Below are positions 18,423 through 26,677 of a stretch of 64,000 nucleotides of DNA, one piece after another; within the stretch, counting starts at the first letter, position 1; each line of letters starts with the position of its first letter. The position numbers were made by a program, and so were the translations under genes. The notes beneath the pieces are model-generated. The model saw nothing but the letters and a program-made list of their open reading frames with translations. It had not been told where the DNA came from and searched no databases. Origin of the DNA: CAZSHG01 sp964459995 (GTDB lineage Bacteria; UBP14; UBA6098); the NCBI GenBank assembly GCA_964459995.1, contig CAYWOR010000005.1, positions 1 to 64,000 of the forward strand, given 5' to 3'.

Positions 18423-19187
18423 ATGGCAAGTGATATTATAGCCATAATTGCCGGTCTCGACCCCACTGGTGGGGCGGGAATCTCGGCAGATATAAGAGCG
18501 GCTTCGGCTATGGGGGCTTCGTGCTCGGTGGCGGCTACCGCTATCGCTCTGCAAAACCATAATGAAGGCTTCTCGGTCGAAACGATCCCCCCCGAGGTTT
18601 TCCGTAGGAATCTCGAATGTTGTTTTTCAATTTCACCCAGTGCTTTCAAAGTAGGCATGCTTGGAACCGTCGAAATAGCTCAAATAGTATTCGAGTTTCT
18701 CGAAAATACTTCCGCGCCAATTGTAATTGACCCGATTATCGAAAGCAGTTCAGGGATGCGGCTCATCGACGATGACGGGCTGGAGTCTTTACGTTGCAGT
18801 CTATTCCCCCTCGCAACCCTTGTAACACCGAACATTCACGAAACTGAGAAACTTAGCGGAATGACAATTGATAATTCTTTCGATATTATTTCTGCCGGTG
18901 TAAAAATCGCGGAAAAATATCAAACCTCGGTTCTTATCAAAGGTGGGCACTCCAAAAGCGCTCCGACGGACTATCTAATTTGTCCTCAAGGCATTACGGA
19001 ATTTTCAGGGAAGCGTGTAGAGGGAAATTTCCGAGGCACAGGCTGTTCTCTTTCGACATTGATAACAGTGGGACTCGCCAAGGGCAACAACCTGCAAACT
19101 GCCGTCGAAAACGCAAAAACTATTCTCGAAAACGCGATGGCAAATTCTACACCTCCATATCTCACTTTTTTAAAATTATATGCTTGA
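18423..19187 (+). CDS. thiD: hydroxymethylpyrimidine/phosphomethylpyrimidine kinase
   Basis: 254 residues from ATG 18423. ThiD phosphorylates HMP and HMP-P in thiamine synthesis. Seen: 'AIIAGLDPTGGAGISADIRA' at the N-terminus (family D-x-S-G-G-A-G-x-x-A-D, here with T for S), 'IVIDPIIESSSG', 'VTPNIHETEKLSG', 'VLIKGGH', and the anion hole and catalytic site 'GNFRGTGCSLSTLI', as in the family (H-G-T-G-C-T). An in-frame ATG at 18363 would add 20 residues but lies upstream of the promoter. It overlaps the PAP2 gene by eight bases. No other thiamine genes are in the window. Confidence 0.87.
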   Translation: MASDIIAIIAGLDPTGGAGISADIRAASAMGASCSVAATAIALQNHNEGFSVETIPPEVFRRNLECCFSISPSAFKVGMLGTVEIAQIVFEFLENTSAPIVIDPIIESSSGMRLIDDDGLESLRCSLFPLATLVTPNIHETEKLSGMTIDNSFDIISAGVKIAEKYQTSVLIKGGHSKSAPTDYLICPQGITEFSGKRVEGNFRGTGCSLSTLITVGLAKGNNLQTAVENAKTILENAMANSTPPYLTFLKLYA

Positions 19188-19788
19188 CCTCGAAGCCCAA
19201 CTATACCTTCTGATAAATACAACTTGGACATGCCCCTTGCTCGACAGGATCATGCCTTTGATAACAAATCAGGAGGGCGGAATTTTCGTAATCCTCGCTC
19301 TGGTGGCGGCTATGGCGATACTCGGGCGGCGGGATGGCAGAATCGCCCTTTTGGCGGCAATAGTAGCCGCTGTTATTATCGATGGAATCGGCGGACATGT
19401 GTTCAAACCCATCATCGCGAGACCGCGCCCATGTCATCTCGAGATGGGAAGACTATTGGTAAATTGCGGCTCAGGTTTCGCAATGCCCAGCCTTCACGCC
19501 GCAAACACCTTTGGGATTTTTACGCCTTTTGTTGTCAAGTTCAAATGGAAAGCGGCGCCGCTATACCTGATTGCTTTCGCGGTCGCATACAGCCGTGTCT
19601 ATGTGGGTGTTCACTGGCCGGGGGATGTCTTTTTCGGAGCAATTTGGGGATTATTCGTGGGGATTATCGTTGCTTATGTGATACTTTTTATGTTTACAAA
19701 AGGCAAGAATAATACGAAGTCAAACGCCTCTGCCGCAAAAAATAGGGTTAAACCTCCCGAGAGGCGAGATTCCGAAGAAACACTATGA
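19180..19788 (+). CDS. PAP2-family membrane phosphatase
   Basis: 202 residues. The three PAP2 motifs are complete: KPIIARPRP (K-x6-RP), 'MPSLHAAN' (PSxH) and 'SRVYVGVHWPGD' (SRx5Hx3D). Five or six membrane helices are visible. Such enzymes dephosphorylate lipid phosphates such as undecaprenyl diphosphate, phosphatidic acid or PGP; the substrate cannot be told from sequence. The N-terminus 'LDLEAQLYLLINTTWTCPLLDRIMPLIT' is usual for undecaprenyl-diphosphatase-type members. It starts inside the last codons of thiD, so the two are co-transcribed. The 3' end overlaps the convergent small gene. Confidence 0.88.
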   Translation: MLDLEAQLYLLINTTWTCPLLDRIMPLITNQEGGIFVILALVAAMAILGRRDGRIALLAAIVAAVIIDGIGGHVFKPIIARPRPCHLEMGRLLVNCGSGFAMPSLHAANTFGIFTPFVVKFKWKAAPLYLIAFAVAYSRVYVGVHWPGDVFFGAIWGLFVGIIVAYVILFMFTKGKNNTKSNASAAKNRVKPPERRDSEETL

Positions 19789-20116
19789 TATTCCTAATCA
19801 CCCGCTCATGATGACGGCGGGCATTTTCATTCTCGATTTCCGGCGTAACATCGAGTATCCGCGCAATTACAGTGTTATCCTTCGAAACAATATCGAGTTT
19901 GAAGAGAACTTTCAGGGAAGTCAGCCTGTTGTATGCAGAGCCTTGCGTGTATTTGAACAGACCATGTTTATTCGAACCGTCGGAAAGAGAAAAACCCTCG
20001 CTCTGCATCGCTAAACCAATCGCATGGGCCACTACATCCTCATCGCAGTCGATGAATGCCAGCTCGGCTCCGTTGGCGATAGATTTGATTGCGTTGATGT
20101 CGCAAAATTCTTCCAC
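19748..20116 (-). CDS. small protein of unknown function
   Basis: 122 residues from a GTG at 20116, with GGGAG about nine bases upstream. No signal peptide. The sequence (MEEFCDINAIKSIANGAELAFIDCDEDVVAHAIGLAM... ending 'RRHHERVIRNIIVFLRNLASREV') has normal alpha/beta composition and I do not recognise it. It is convergent with the PAP2 gene and overlaps its 3' end by 41 bases, which is unusual and lowers confidence a little, but codon composition favours a real gene. Confidence 0.6.
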   Translation of the reverse strand: MEEFCDINAIKSIANGAELAFIDCDEDVVAHAIGLAMQSEGFSLSDGSNKHGLFKYTQGSAYNRLTSLKVLFKLDIVSKDNTVIARILDVTPEIENENARRHHERVIRNIIVFLRNLASREV

Positions 20117-20175
20117 TGCGTATCTCCCACAACTAAGGCTTGAAAAGAAGCAACAAATCTATATCTTGTTGTGAA

Positions 20176-21240
20176 GTGAAAAGCCAACTCGCAATAATAT
20201 CTATCCTGTTTAGTATAATAATACTAATTTGCGGATGTGATGTCAAGGGCGATGCGATCGGTTCATACCGCAAAATTCCAATCCTCATTGATTCCAAAGA
20301 ATCGCCGGAGCTATATCCGCTTCTATCCAAAGCTGTCGAGCGCGAGATAATCACTCCCCGTCGCGAAAAAATCTTCGAGCTTTATCCGGTTGATAGCACC
20401 AATTATGCTTGGCTTAAAAATGCGCGGACAACGATCATTGTCGCAAGCCTCGAATCCTCCGGGCCGGCGGGGAAACTCATCCGCCAATCGCTGACTCCCG
20501 AAGCTACTAAGGCGATACAATCGAACATGCGCTGGATTATTGTCAAAGAGAATCTTTGGGCCGGGAATCAAATTGTTGTGTTCCTCACAGCCCCGACCGA
20601 GGAGGCTCTGTCGGTTCAACTCGACCTTTTCGGCGACGATGTTTTCAACATAATCGACAAATCCGTGAACGACAGAGTCGCTGAATGGCTCTTCAGCAGA
20701 GCTTTCGGCGAGGGAGAGAGAATCGCACTGGAGGATTCAATAGCGCGTAGTTACGGCTGGGGAATCCGTGTGCCAAAATTCTGGGAGTGGGAAAAAGGCT
20801 CTGGTGAGGATAATTTCCTTTGGCTGAGAACCCTCGAACCGGAGCGCTGGGTTTTTGTATGGCATTGCGATATGGACACTTCGGTCGATTACGATATCGC
20901 ATGGTGGCGTCATATCCGCGACAGCCTTTGCGCAATTTATTACGAGGGCGATTCGGTCGCACGTAACACGAATATAAAACTCAACAGCACGAAGATTGGG
21001 AACCGCCCTGCGATAGAGATTCGCGGGTTGTGGGAAAACCGTCAGAAGCATCACGGTGGCCCTTTTGTGTCCTATGTCCTCTCCGATAAAATCACACGGC
21101 GGGTTTTCATCGTCGATGGAGCTGTTTTCGCGCCGGTCGTGCCGAAAGAGCCGTATCTACGACATGTGCAGATTGTATGCAAAAGCTTTCGGGGCGATTT
21201 GCCTGCATTTTTCGACGAACGAAGAGAAAGGGGCGATTAG
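20176..21240 (+). CDS. DUF4837 lipoprotein
   Basis: 354 residues from GTG 20176, chosen because it gives a clean lipoprotein signal (MKSQLAIISILFSIIILICGC, lipidated Cys 19 or 21). A TTG at 20140 would add 12 polar residues and is the alternative. The body fits DUF4837, a lipoprotein family mainly of Bacteroidota: 'AWLKNARTTIIVASLESSGPAGKLIRQSLTPEATKAI', 'VKENLWAGNQIVVFLTAPTEEAL', 'WGIRVPKFWEWEKG', 'NFLWLRTLEPERWVFVWHC', 'RPAIEIRGLWEN', 'GGPFVSYVLSD'. Envelope protein of unknown role. Stop lies 105 bases before the protease gene. Confidence 0.82.
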   Translation: MKSQLAIISILFSIIILICGCDVKGDAIGSYRKIPILIDSKESPELYPLLSKAVEREIITPRREKIFELYPVDSTNYAWLKNARTTIIVASLESSGPAGKLIRQSLTPEATKAIQSNMRWIIVKENLWAGNQIVVFLTAPTEEALSVQLDLFGDDVFNIIDKSVNDRVAEWLFSRAFGEGERIALEDSIARSYGWGIRVPKFWEWEKGSGEDNFLWLRTLEPERWVFVWHCDMDTSVDYDIAWWRHIRDSLCAIYYEGDSVARNTNIKLNSTKIGNRPAIEIRGLWENRQKHHGGPFVSYVLSDKITRRVFIVDGAVFAPVVPKEPYLRHVQIVCKSFRGDLPAFFDERRERGD

Positions 21241-21289
21241 GCAACCTCGAACCAAGCGAAAATTATTTGTGGCTTTGAAATCATTTTCG

Positions 21290-21317
21290 TTGAAATAAAT
21301 CGGTCTTGTATTATGAT
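21290..21317 (+). promoter_or_regulatory. promoter of the M36-like protease gene
   Basis: TTGAAA (21290-21295), 16-base spacer, TATGAT (21312-21317). Each box matches the sigma70 consensus at 5 of 6 positions. Predicted start about 21325, giving a leader of about 20 bases that holds the GGAGG before the ATG at 21346. Confidence 0.6.
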
Positions 21318-21345
21318 ATAGTATATAACAACCGTGGAGGTTCCG

Positions 21346-24174
21346 ATGCGCTCATTTCTTATTAACTTAATCTTCGCGATAGCCGTTTTAGCGGTCGCAC
21401 CCTTCGAAGATAACCACAGACAACTAACCCCGCCACCTTTCGACGGTCACCCGCCGGTGCATTTCGACTATCTCTATTCTCCAACCTCGTTGCCATCGCT
21501 CAAATCTTTCGAGGGCTGGATAGGCATACCTTACAAATATACCGGTATGGCTTGGAAAGCTTGGGGCGAGGGAATCGCTGTTCCGGACTGGTCGGAAGAA
21601 CCTTCCGTTGCGGAATCTGCAGTGAGAAGATTCATCGATAACAACCGCAAGGTCTTCGGTGTAAATTCGAACGCACTTAGAACCGTTAAGGCTCAGAAAC
21701 ATTATAGAACATGGTATTTTATATTCGAGCAGACACTCGATGGACGGAGAGTTTTCGGAGCGCGGTTGGATTTACGAATCTCGCCGGAGGGCAAGCTATT
21801 TTTCATCTCGAACCAACTTCTTCCGGCGGCGAAGGGCGAATTCCTTTCCTCGATGGGAGACGATGCCCTTTTTGCTATCGCTCTTTCGGAGCTTGGTCTT
21901 CCGGCAAAGAGCTATCGAACCGGCGCAGAAATTTGGCTTCCACTCGAAAACGAAAACGGCAACATTCAGCTTCATAGGACGAAGGAAATAATTATTCCGG
22001 TGGAAGACCCTGTGTCGGAATGGTCGTGCTTCGTCGATTACGACAGCCGGAGAACTGTCAAGCGGCTCAATAATTATTATTACCTTTCGGGGACTATCAC
22101 CGCAGAGGTTATGGTCGCGCCGGTTTCGCCATGGAATTATAACCATACACGCGAGGTTCAATGGGGAACAGTCAGTTTTGGTTCGATCAGCGGAAACGCC
22201 GATGTGAACGGCTATTATAACTTCTCGGCGAGCGGCACGAACACAGTAATTCACGAACTTAAAGGCCTTTATACGCGAATTAACGATTATGCCGGTGCAG
22301 AGCCGTATTTCAGCGTGAGCGCTTCAGGCGGTAGTGTCGTGAATATCCATATGGACGACTCGAATTCGGATTTGGAAGAAAGATCGGGCTATGTTTGGGC
22401 GATGCGTGCGCTCCAAAACACCAAACTCGTCGATCCAACTTTTACATCGATGGATTATGTCGTTCCCTGTAATGTGAACCGAACCGGCACCTGCAATGCC
22501 TATTGGGACGGCAGTTCCATCAATTTCTATCCTGCCGGCGGCGGATGCCAGAACACCGCCCAGCTTAAGGATGTGATTATGCATGAATATGCCCACGGAA
22601 TCACCGCGGCCATCTATTCCGGCTCGGGCTTTTTGCCGCATTTATCCGTGAATGAGTGTTGGAGCGATTATTGGCCTTGCACCGACGCCAATTCCCCCTA
22701 TCTCGGTCGCGGATTTTTCGGCGCGAACACATATCTGCGAAATGTGGACAATACTCTTGTCTATCCTGAGGATTACGAAGACAACGCTCATCACGACGGA
22801 CAAATCCTCGGTGCGGCGTTTTGGCATACACGCGCGGAAATAGGGAAGGAGATTACCGACACTCTTTATCAATTCGCCAGATACGCTCTCCCTTATAACT
22901 TTTTCGATAACTACTACGAAGTTCTAATTGTTGACGACGACGACGCAAATCTCGCCAACGGAACTCCGAACTATTGCGCAATTGCCTATAATTTCGGAAT
23001 TCACGGCATTGGAAGCGGTGCCGATGTTCTTATTAGCCACACACCTTTGACCGATACGGAGAATACAACCACACCCTATCCTGTCTCGGCTAATGTTCTT
23101 CAATGTCCTTCATATTCTTGGAGCGCGGACAGTGTTCTCGTGCGATGGTCTATCGACGGCTCGACATGGAATACCGCTTTAATGGCAACCTCCGACGGTT
23201 ATGTTTATGAAAGTTCGATACCGCCGCAGACTGCAGGAACAGCTATACGATATGCAGTTATCGCGAAAAACAATTCCGGCAATCAGAGATCGAGCCCTGC
23301 AAATTGGCCGGCATCACATCATATGTTCATCGTAGGAACACCGATTTCTATCTTCTTCGACGACATGGAAATCGACCGCGGATGGACAAGCGGAATCCCC
23401 AGCGACGACGCCACCACCGGCCAATGGGTGCGCGAAGACCCATATCAAACCTACAATACATCAACCGGCCTTATTTATCAGTCCGGCGACGACCATACCG
23501 AAGACCCGGGCGTGAGATGTTGGGTAACAGGCAACGCCCCCATGTCCTATGGCGCGGGTTATGCCGATGTTGACAACGGCAAGGTTACGCTTCTTTCGCC
23601 GATAATCGACCTGAGTGGAGTAATAAACCCGATATTGAAATACTGGCGCTGGTTCACTTGTGAGACCAGTCTCGACGACTCTTTCTGGGTGTGGGTTTCT
23701 GATGACGGCTCTTCATGGCACAACATCGATTTGGTAACTCAGACGCAAAACTGGTGGACAGAGGTTACAGTCCTGCTCTCCGATTATATTTCACCTTCAG
23801 CGAATACACAGTTCGCCTTCGTTGCGACCGACTACCGTAGTGGAAGCCTTGTCGAGGCGATGATTGACGATTTCGGGATATATTCCTATATCAGCCTCGA
23901 TGTCGCAGAGCAATCGCAGAAGCCAGATGAATATTCCATCGGATTCTATCCTAACCCTTTTAATTCGGCGTTGAAAATGGTTTTTGGGTTCGAGCCGAAA
24001 TCTATCGAGATTTTCGATATTAACGGCAAACTCGTTGCAAATCCGGAACCGTGTAAAACAGTCCTTTGGAATGCAAAAAATCATACAGGTGAAGATTTGC
24101 CTTCCGGGATTTATTTCGTTCGCGTGAAAACCGGCGAAATGGAGCTTATTCGCAAAGCCACTCTCATAAGATAA
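21346..24174 (+). CDS. secreted M36-like (fungalysin/thermolysin type) metalloprotease with C-terminal sorting domain
   Basis: 942 residues from ATG 21346 (GGAGG six bases upstream). Signal peptide about 1-22; an FTP-type propeptide at about 80-180 (FIDNNRKVFGVNSN... YRTWYFIFEQTLDGRRVFGARL). The zinc site is HEYAH (413-417) with the third ligand in 'LSVNECWSDYW' about 20 residues later, and 'HHDGQILGAAFWHTR' resembles the M36 'HADGEVWASALWD' region. Beyond it lie Ig-like and jelly-roll-like domains and a last domain starting 'IGFYPNPFNSALKMVFGF' and ending 'MELIRKATLIR'. A predicted export substrate of the PorU/PorV system; a single-gene unit. Confidence 0.88.
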   Translation: MRSFLINLIFAIAVLAVAPFEDNHRQLTPPPFDGHPPVHFDYLYSPTSLPSLKSFEGWIGIPYKYTGMAWKAWGEGIAVPDWSEEPSVAESAVRRFIDNNRKVFGVNSNALRTVKAQKHYRTWYFIFEQTLDGRRVFGARLDLRISPEGKLFFISNQLLPAAKGEFLSSMGDDALFAIALSELGLPAKSYRTGAEIWLPLENENGNIQLHRTKEIIIPVEDPVSEWSCFVDYDSRRTVKRLNNYYYLSGTITAEVMVAPVSPWNYNHTREVQWGTVSFGSISGNADVNGYYNFSASGTNTVIHELKGLYTRINDYAGAEPYFSVSASGGSVVNIHMDDSNSDLEERSGYVWAMRALQNTKLVDPTFTSMDYVVPCNVNRTGTCNAYWDGSSINFYPAGGGCQNTAQLKDVIMHEYAHGITAAIYSGSGFLPHLSVNECWSDYWPCTDANSPYLGRGFFGANTYLRNVDNTLVYPEDYEDNAHHDGQILGAAFWHTRAEIGKEITDTLYQFARYALPYNFFDNYYEVLIVDDDDANLANGTPNYCAIAYNFGIHGIGSGADVLISHTPLTDTENTTTPYPVSANVLQCPSYSWSADSVLVRWSIDGSTWNTALMATSDGYVYESSIPPQTAGTAIRYAVIAKNNSGNQRSSPANWPASHHMFIVGTPISIFFDDMEIDRGWTSGIPSDDATTGQWVREDPYQTYNTSTGLIYQSGDDHTEDPGVRCWVTGNAPMSYGAGYADVDNGKVTLLSPIIDLSGVINPILKYWRWFTCETSLDDSFWVWVSDDGSSWHNIDLVTQTQNWWTEVTVLLSDYISPSANTQFAFVATDYRSGSLVEAMIDDFGIYSYISLDVAEQSQKPDEYSIGFYPNPFNSALKMVFGFEPKSIEIFDINGKLVANPEPCKTVLWNAKNHTGEDLPSGIYFVRVKTGEMELIRKATLIR

Positions 24175-24216
24175 TCTTGGTTTATAACTTCGTCGGGTAA
24201 GGCCAAAAAAAAAGGT

Positions 24217-24244
24217 TTGACATCCCATTGTTCGCTCCTACATT
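24217..24244 (+). promoter_or_regulatory. promoter upstream of the membrane-anchored protein
   Basis: Perfect TTGACA (24217-24222), 16-base spacer, TACATT (24239-24244, 4 of 6). The predicted start near 24251 leaves about 29 bases before the ATG at 24280, with GGAG at 24271-24274. Confidence 0.5.
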
Positions 24245-24279
24245 GCTCAGTTATTTTCCTTGGGCACAATGGAGCTTTC

Positions 24280-24756
24280 ATGGATAAAGTTGTCATTATA
24301 CTAATAGTCATTGTGGTGCTTATGATAGGCTTAGTAGCGGCTTTTCAGATTCGCGAAAGACGGAAAATCCGCAGGGGAATTAAGCTTATTCAGAAGTGGT
24401 TCGATTTTATAATTCGTCATCCCGATGGTTGCGATATAGAAAAAGTCCGCGAGCTTGGCGACAATGTCGATAGATATCTTGCCGAAACAGGAATCGGTTC
24501 AAAAACGATGTATTTCGCGCCGAAACTCGAAAAATATATCGCGGAAAGATACGGCAAAGAGGGCAACGAAACCAACTCTGAGGCTTTCATCCGGCTGGCC
24601 GATTGGGAAGCGGATAATGTCCGTCTCGATGTTTATTGGACCATGGTTCGCGGCAATTTCGCGGAATATTACTCCCTAAAAAATAAGGGCGAACATTCGG
24701 ATTTCGTCAAAGTAGCCGCACCGATTTCTATCCTAAGAAAATATTGGTGGGTGTAA
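24280..24756 (+). CDS. single-pass membrane protein of unknown function
   Basis: 158 residues from ATG 24280. One N-terminal helix (VVIILIVIVVLMIGLVAAF) anchors a cytoplasmic, charged alpha-helical domain (QIRERRKIRRGIKLIQKWFDFIIRHPDG... ending ISILRKYWWV). No family recognised. It stands alone between its own promoter and the bidirectional terminator at 24778-24803. Confidence 0.75.
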   Translation: MDKVVIILIVIVVLMIGLVAAFQIRERRKIRRGIKLIQKWFDFIIRHPDGCDIEKVRELGDNVDRYLAETGIGSKTMYFAPKLEKYIAERYGKEGNETNSEAFIRLADWEADNVRLDVYWTMVRGNFAEYYSLKNKGEHSDFVKVAAPISILRKYWWV

Positions 24757-24777
24757 TCGCTCAATTCTACCTAACAA

Positions 24778-24803
24778 AAAAGCCGGACTACAGCCCGGCT
24801 TTT
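24778..24803. terminator. bidirectional rho-independent terminator
   Basis: AAAAGCCGG...CCGGCTTTT hairpin: AGCCGG 24781-24786, CCGGCT 24795-24800, flanked by A and T runs on both sides. It separates the plus-strand membrane protein from the convergent ferredoxin gene and can serve both. Confidence 0.85.
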
Positions 24804-24825
24804 GTTCAAATCAATTTTCCGAAAC

Positions 24826-24996
24826 CTATTCCGGCGAGATAGCATCTACCGGACAAACATTGACACAAGCTCCGCAATCGGTGCAGACCTCGGGGTCGAT
24901 GACATAAATCTCGTCGCCCTCGCTAATCGCGCCAACCGGGCATTCCGGTTCACAGCTTCCGCAGGCGATACAATCGTCGTTAATTACATGTGCCAT
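24826..24996 (-). CDS. 2[4Fe-4S] ferredoxin
   Basis: 56 residues, ATG at 24996 with AAGGAGG five bases upstream. Two complete cluster motifs: CIACGSCEPECP and CTDCGACVNVCP, each C-x2-C-x2-C-x3-C-P. This is the clostridial-type low-potential electron carrier and a natural partner for the 2-oxoacid:ferredoxin oxidoreductase encoded at 51126-54252. It is short enough to be easily missed. Followed by the bidirectional terminator. Confidence 0.95.
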   Translation of the reverse strand: MAHVINDDCIACGSCEPECPVGAISEGDEIYVIDPEVCTDCGACVNVCPVDAISPE

Positions 24997-25075
24997 ATTT
25001 CCTCCTTGAAGTTTTCGGCCAAAACGCCAATTCGCAAGACAATATATTCGTCCTTGGGGATTGTCAAGCCTAATA

Positions 25076-25573
25076 TTATTTTTTTTGAGTTAGAGAAAAT
25101 CCCTCTATTTTCAGCAGTTTAGACTTAATTTCGATTCCTGCCGAGAATCCACCAAGGCTTTTTTGGGCGAAAACTCGGTGGCATGGCACGATAATTGGAA
25201 TCGGATTCGCTCCCACTGCCTGTCCGACAGCTCTTGCCGCCCGATGTCTGCCAAGTTTCTCTGCAATTTGACCGTATGTTGTGGTCTTGCCAACTGGAAT
25301 TTTCGAGATTTCTTCCCAAACCGCACGCTGAAAAGATGTCCCCCAAAGAAATTCCGGCCTGAGATTCTCTATTACCCCATCGCGGAAATACCTCTTAAAG
25401 GCACAAGGAATTTCATCTTCAATATCTGTTTGAACGATTTCGAAATGCCCCCCTGGAACCGTTTTAATGCAAGGAACATCGCCAAAAACCACTTCAAATA
25501 CTGTGTTCCCTCTGCCGAAAACGGTAAGCTCGATGCCCGAGAAGCTCAAACTGTATCTGCAAATTTCTTCCAT
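25076..25573 (-). CDS. ogt: methylated-DNA--protein-cysteine methyltransferase
   Basis: 165 residues. A suicide enzyme that removes O6-alkyl groups from guanine. The acceptor cysteine is C131 in 'IIVPCHRVF'; the helix-turn-helix region 'SFQRAVWEEISKIPVGKTTTYGQIAEKLG' and 'RAARAVGQAVGANPIPI' are typical. The usual G-R-P-G loop before RAVG reads GRHR here. Its ATG overlaps the prfB stop (TAATG), so it is translated after RF2. N-terminal domain shorter than in Ada. Confidence 0.93.
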   Translation of the reverse strand: MEEICRYSLSFSGIELTVFGRGNTVFEVVFGDVPCIKTVPGGHFEIVQTDIEDEIPCAFKRYFRDGVIENLRPEFLWGTSFQRAVWEEISKIPVGKTTTYGQIAEKLGRHRAARAVGQAVGANPIPIIVPCHRVFAQKSLGGFSAGIEIKSKLLKIEGFSLTQKK

Positions 25574-26662
25574 TAGGTTCGTGAAAGAAGTAAGGCGCGG
25601 ATAAAATCGTCGAGGTCGCCATCGAGGACAGCCCGTGTATTAGAGGTTTCGTGGTTTGTGCGAAGGTCTTTTACCATATTATATGGATGCAACACATAGC
25701 TTCGGATTTGGCTTCCCCACTCGATTCTTTTCTTGGAAGACTCCACCTCGGCGAGCTGTTCGGCAAGTTCCTCTTCCTTTTTCTGATGGAGTTTTGCGCG
25801 AAGCATTTGCATTGCCTTATTTTTATTTTTATGCTGACTTCTTTCATTTTGGCATTGCACGACTATTCCCGATGGGAGATGGGTGATGCGCACAGCGGAA
25901 TCTGTTTTATTGACATGCTGACCGCCATGGCCGGAGGCTCGATATGTGTCGATTCGCAAATCTTTTTCGTCGATCTCGATGTCGCCGGAATCTTCCTCGA
26001 CCTGTGGATAGGCGAAAACACTCGCGAAACTTGTATGCCGGCGATTTGCCGAATCAAAAGGTGAAAGCCGAACAAGTCGGTGGATTCCGATTTCGCATTT
26101 GAGATAACCATAGGCATAAGCGCCGTTGACTTCGATGTCCACCGATTTTATCCCAGCTTCGTCGCCGGGTGTGATATCGAGAATAGTTGCCGTGTAGCCG
26201 GAACTCTCGCACCATCGAAGATACATTCGGAGGATCATCTCCGCCCAATCGCATGCCTCGGTGCCGCCGGCGCCGGAATGGATTTCGAGATAGCATCCGG
26301 CGGGATCGTCCGGATCGGAAAGGGTTTGCTGAAGCTCGAAACGCTCGAGTTCCTTCGTAAGTTTCTCGAAATCTATCAGGAGCGTTGCGTATTCCGGATC
26401 GGATTGGGAATATAATTCGGAAAGCTCGGATAGGTCATCGACCCGCCCTTCGAGAGAGTTCCATTTTTCGAGTTTGTCCGTTAGAAGTTTCCGCTCGCTC
26501 ATAAGTTTCTGCGCCTTAGCCTGATCCCCCCAAAAACTTGGATCAGAGGCAACTTCGTCGATCTCGGCGATTCGTTTTTTCATCGACTCCGGGTCAAAGA
26601 AACCCCCTGAGTTTGCCGATTCTATCTGTAAGAGCTCTTAAATCGATATTTTGGACTGCCAT
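25573..26662 (-). CDS. prfB: peptide chain release factor 2, programmed +1 frameshift
   Basis: 362 residues after frameshifting. Zero frame: ATG 26662 (MAVQNIDLRALTDRIGKLRGFL) then TGA at 26596-26594. The +1 shift at CTTTGAC (26599-26593) gives ...GFL-DPESMKKRIAEI. The Shine-Dalgarno-like AGGGGG (26608-26603) stands three bases before CTT, exactly as in E. coli prfB. RF2 recognises UAA and UGA; the SPF tripeptide (about 200-202) and GGQ (about 246-248, SGHGGQHVN) are intact. RF2 thus regulates its own synthesis: low RF2 slows termination at TGA and favours the shift. Lies 15 bases after purA. Confidence 0.96.
26593..26608 (-). promoter_or_regulatory. prfB programmed frameshift signal
   Basis: On the minus strand AGGGGG-TTT-CTT-TGA-C. 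The in-frame TGA is codon 23; slippage of the CTT-reading tRNA by one base gives GAC. The upstream AGGGGG pairs with 16S rRNA and stimulates the shift. Confidence 0.95.
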
Positions 26663-26677
26663 TTTACCTGCCAAGTT

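Noticed and set aside
24802..25122. 106-residue plus-strand frame
   Set aside because: It is antisense to the ferredoxin gene, whose two cluster motifs and ribosome binding site are unambiguous.
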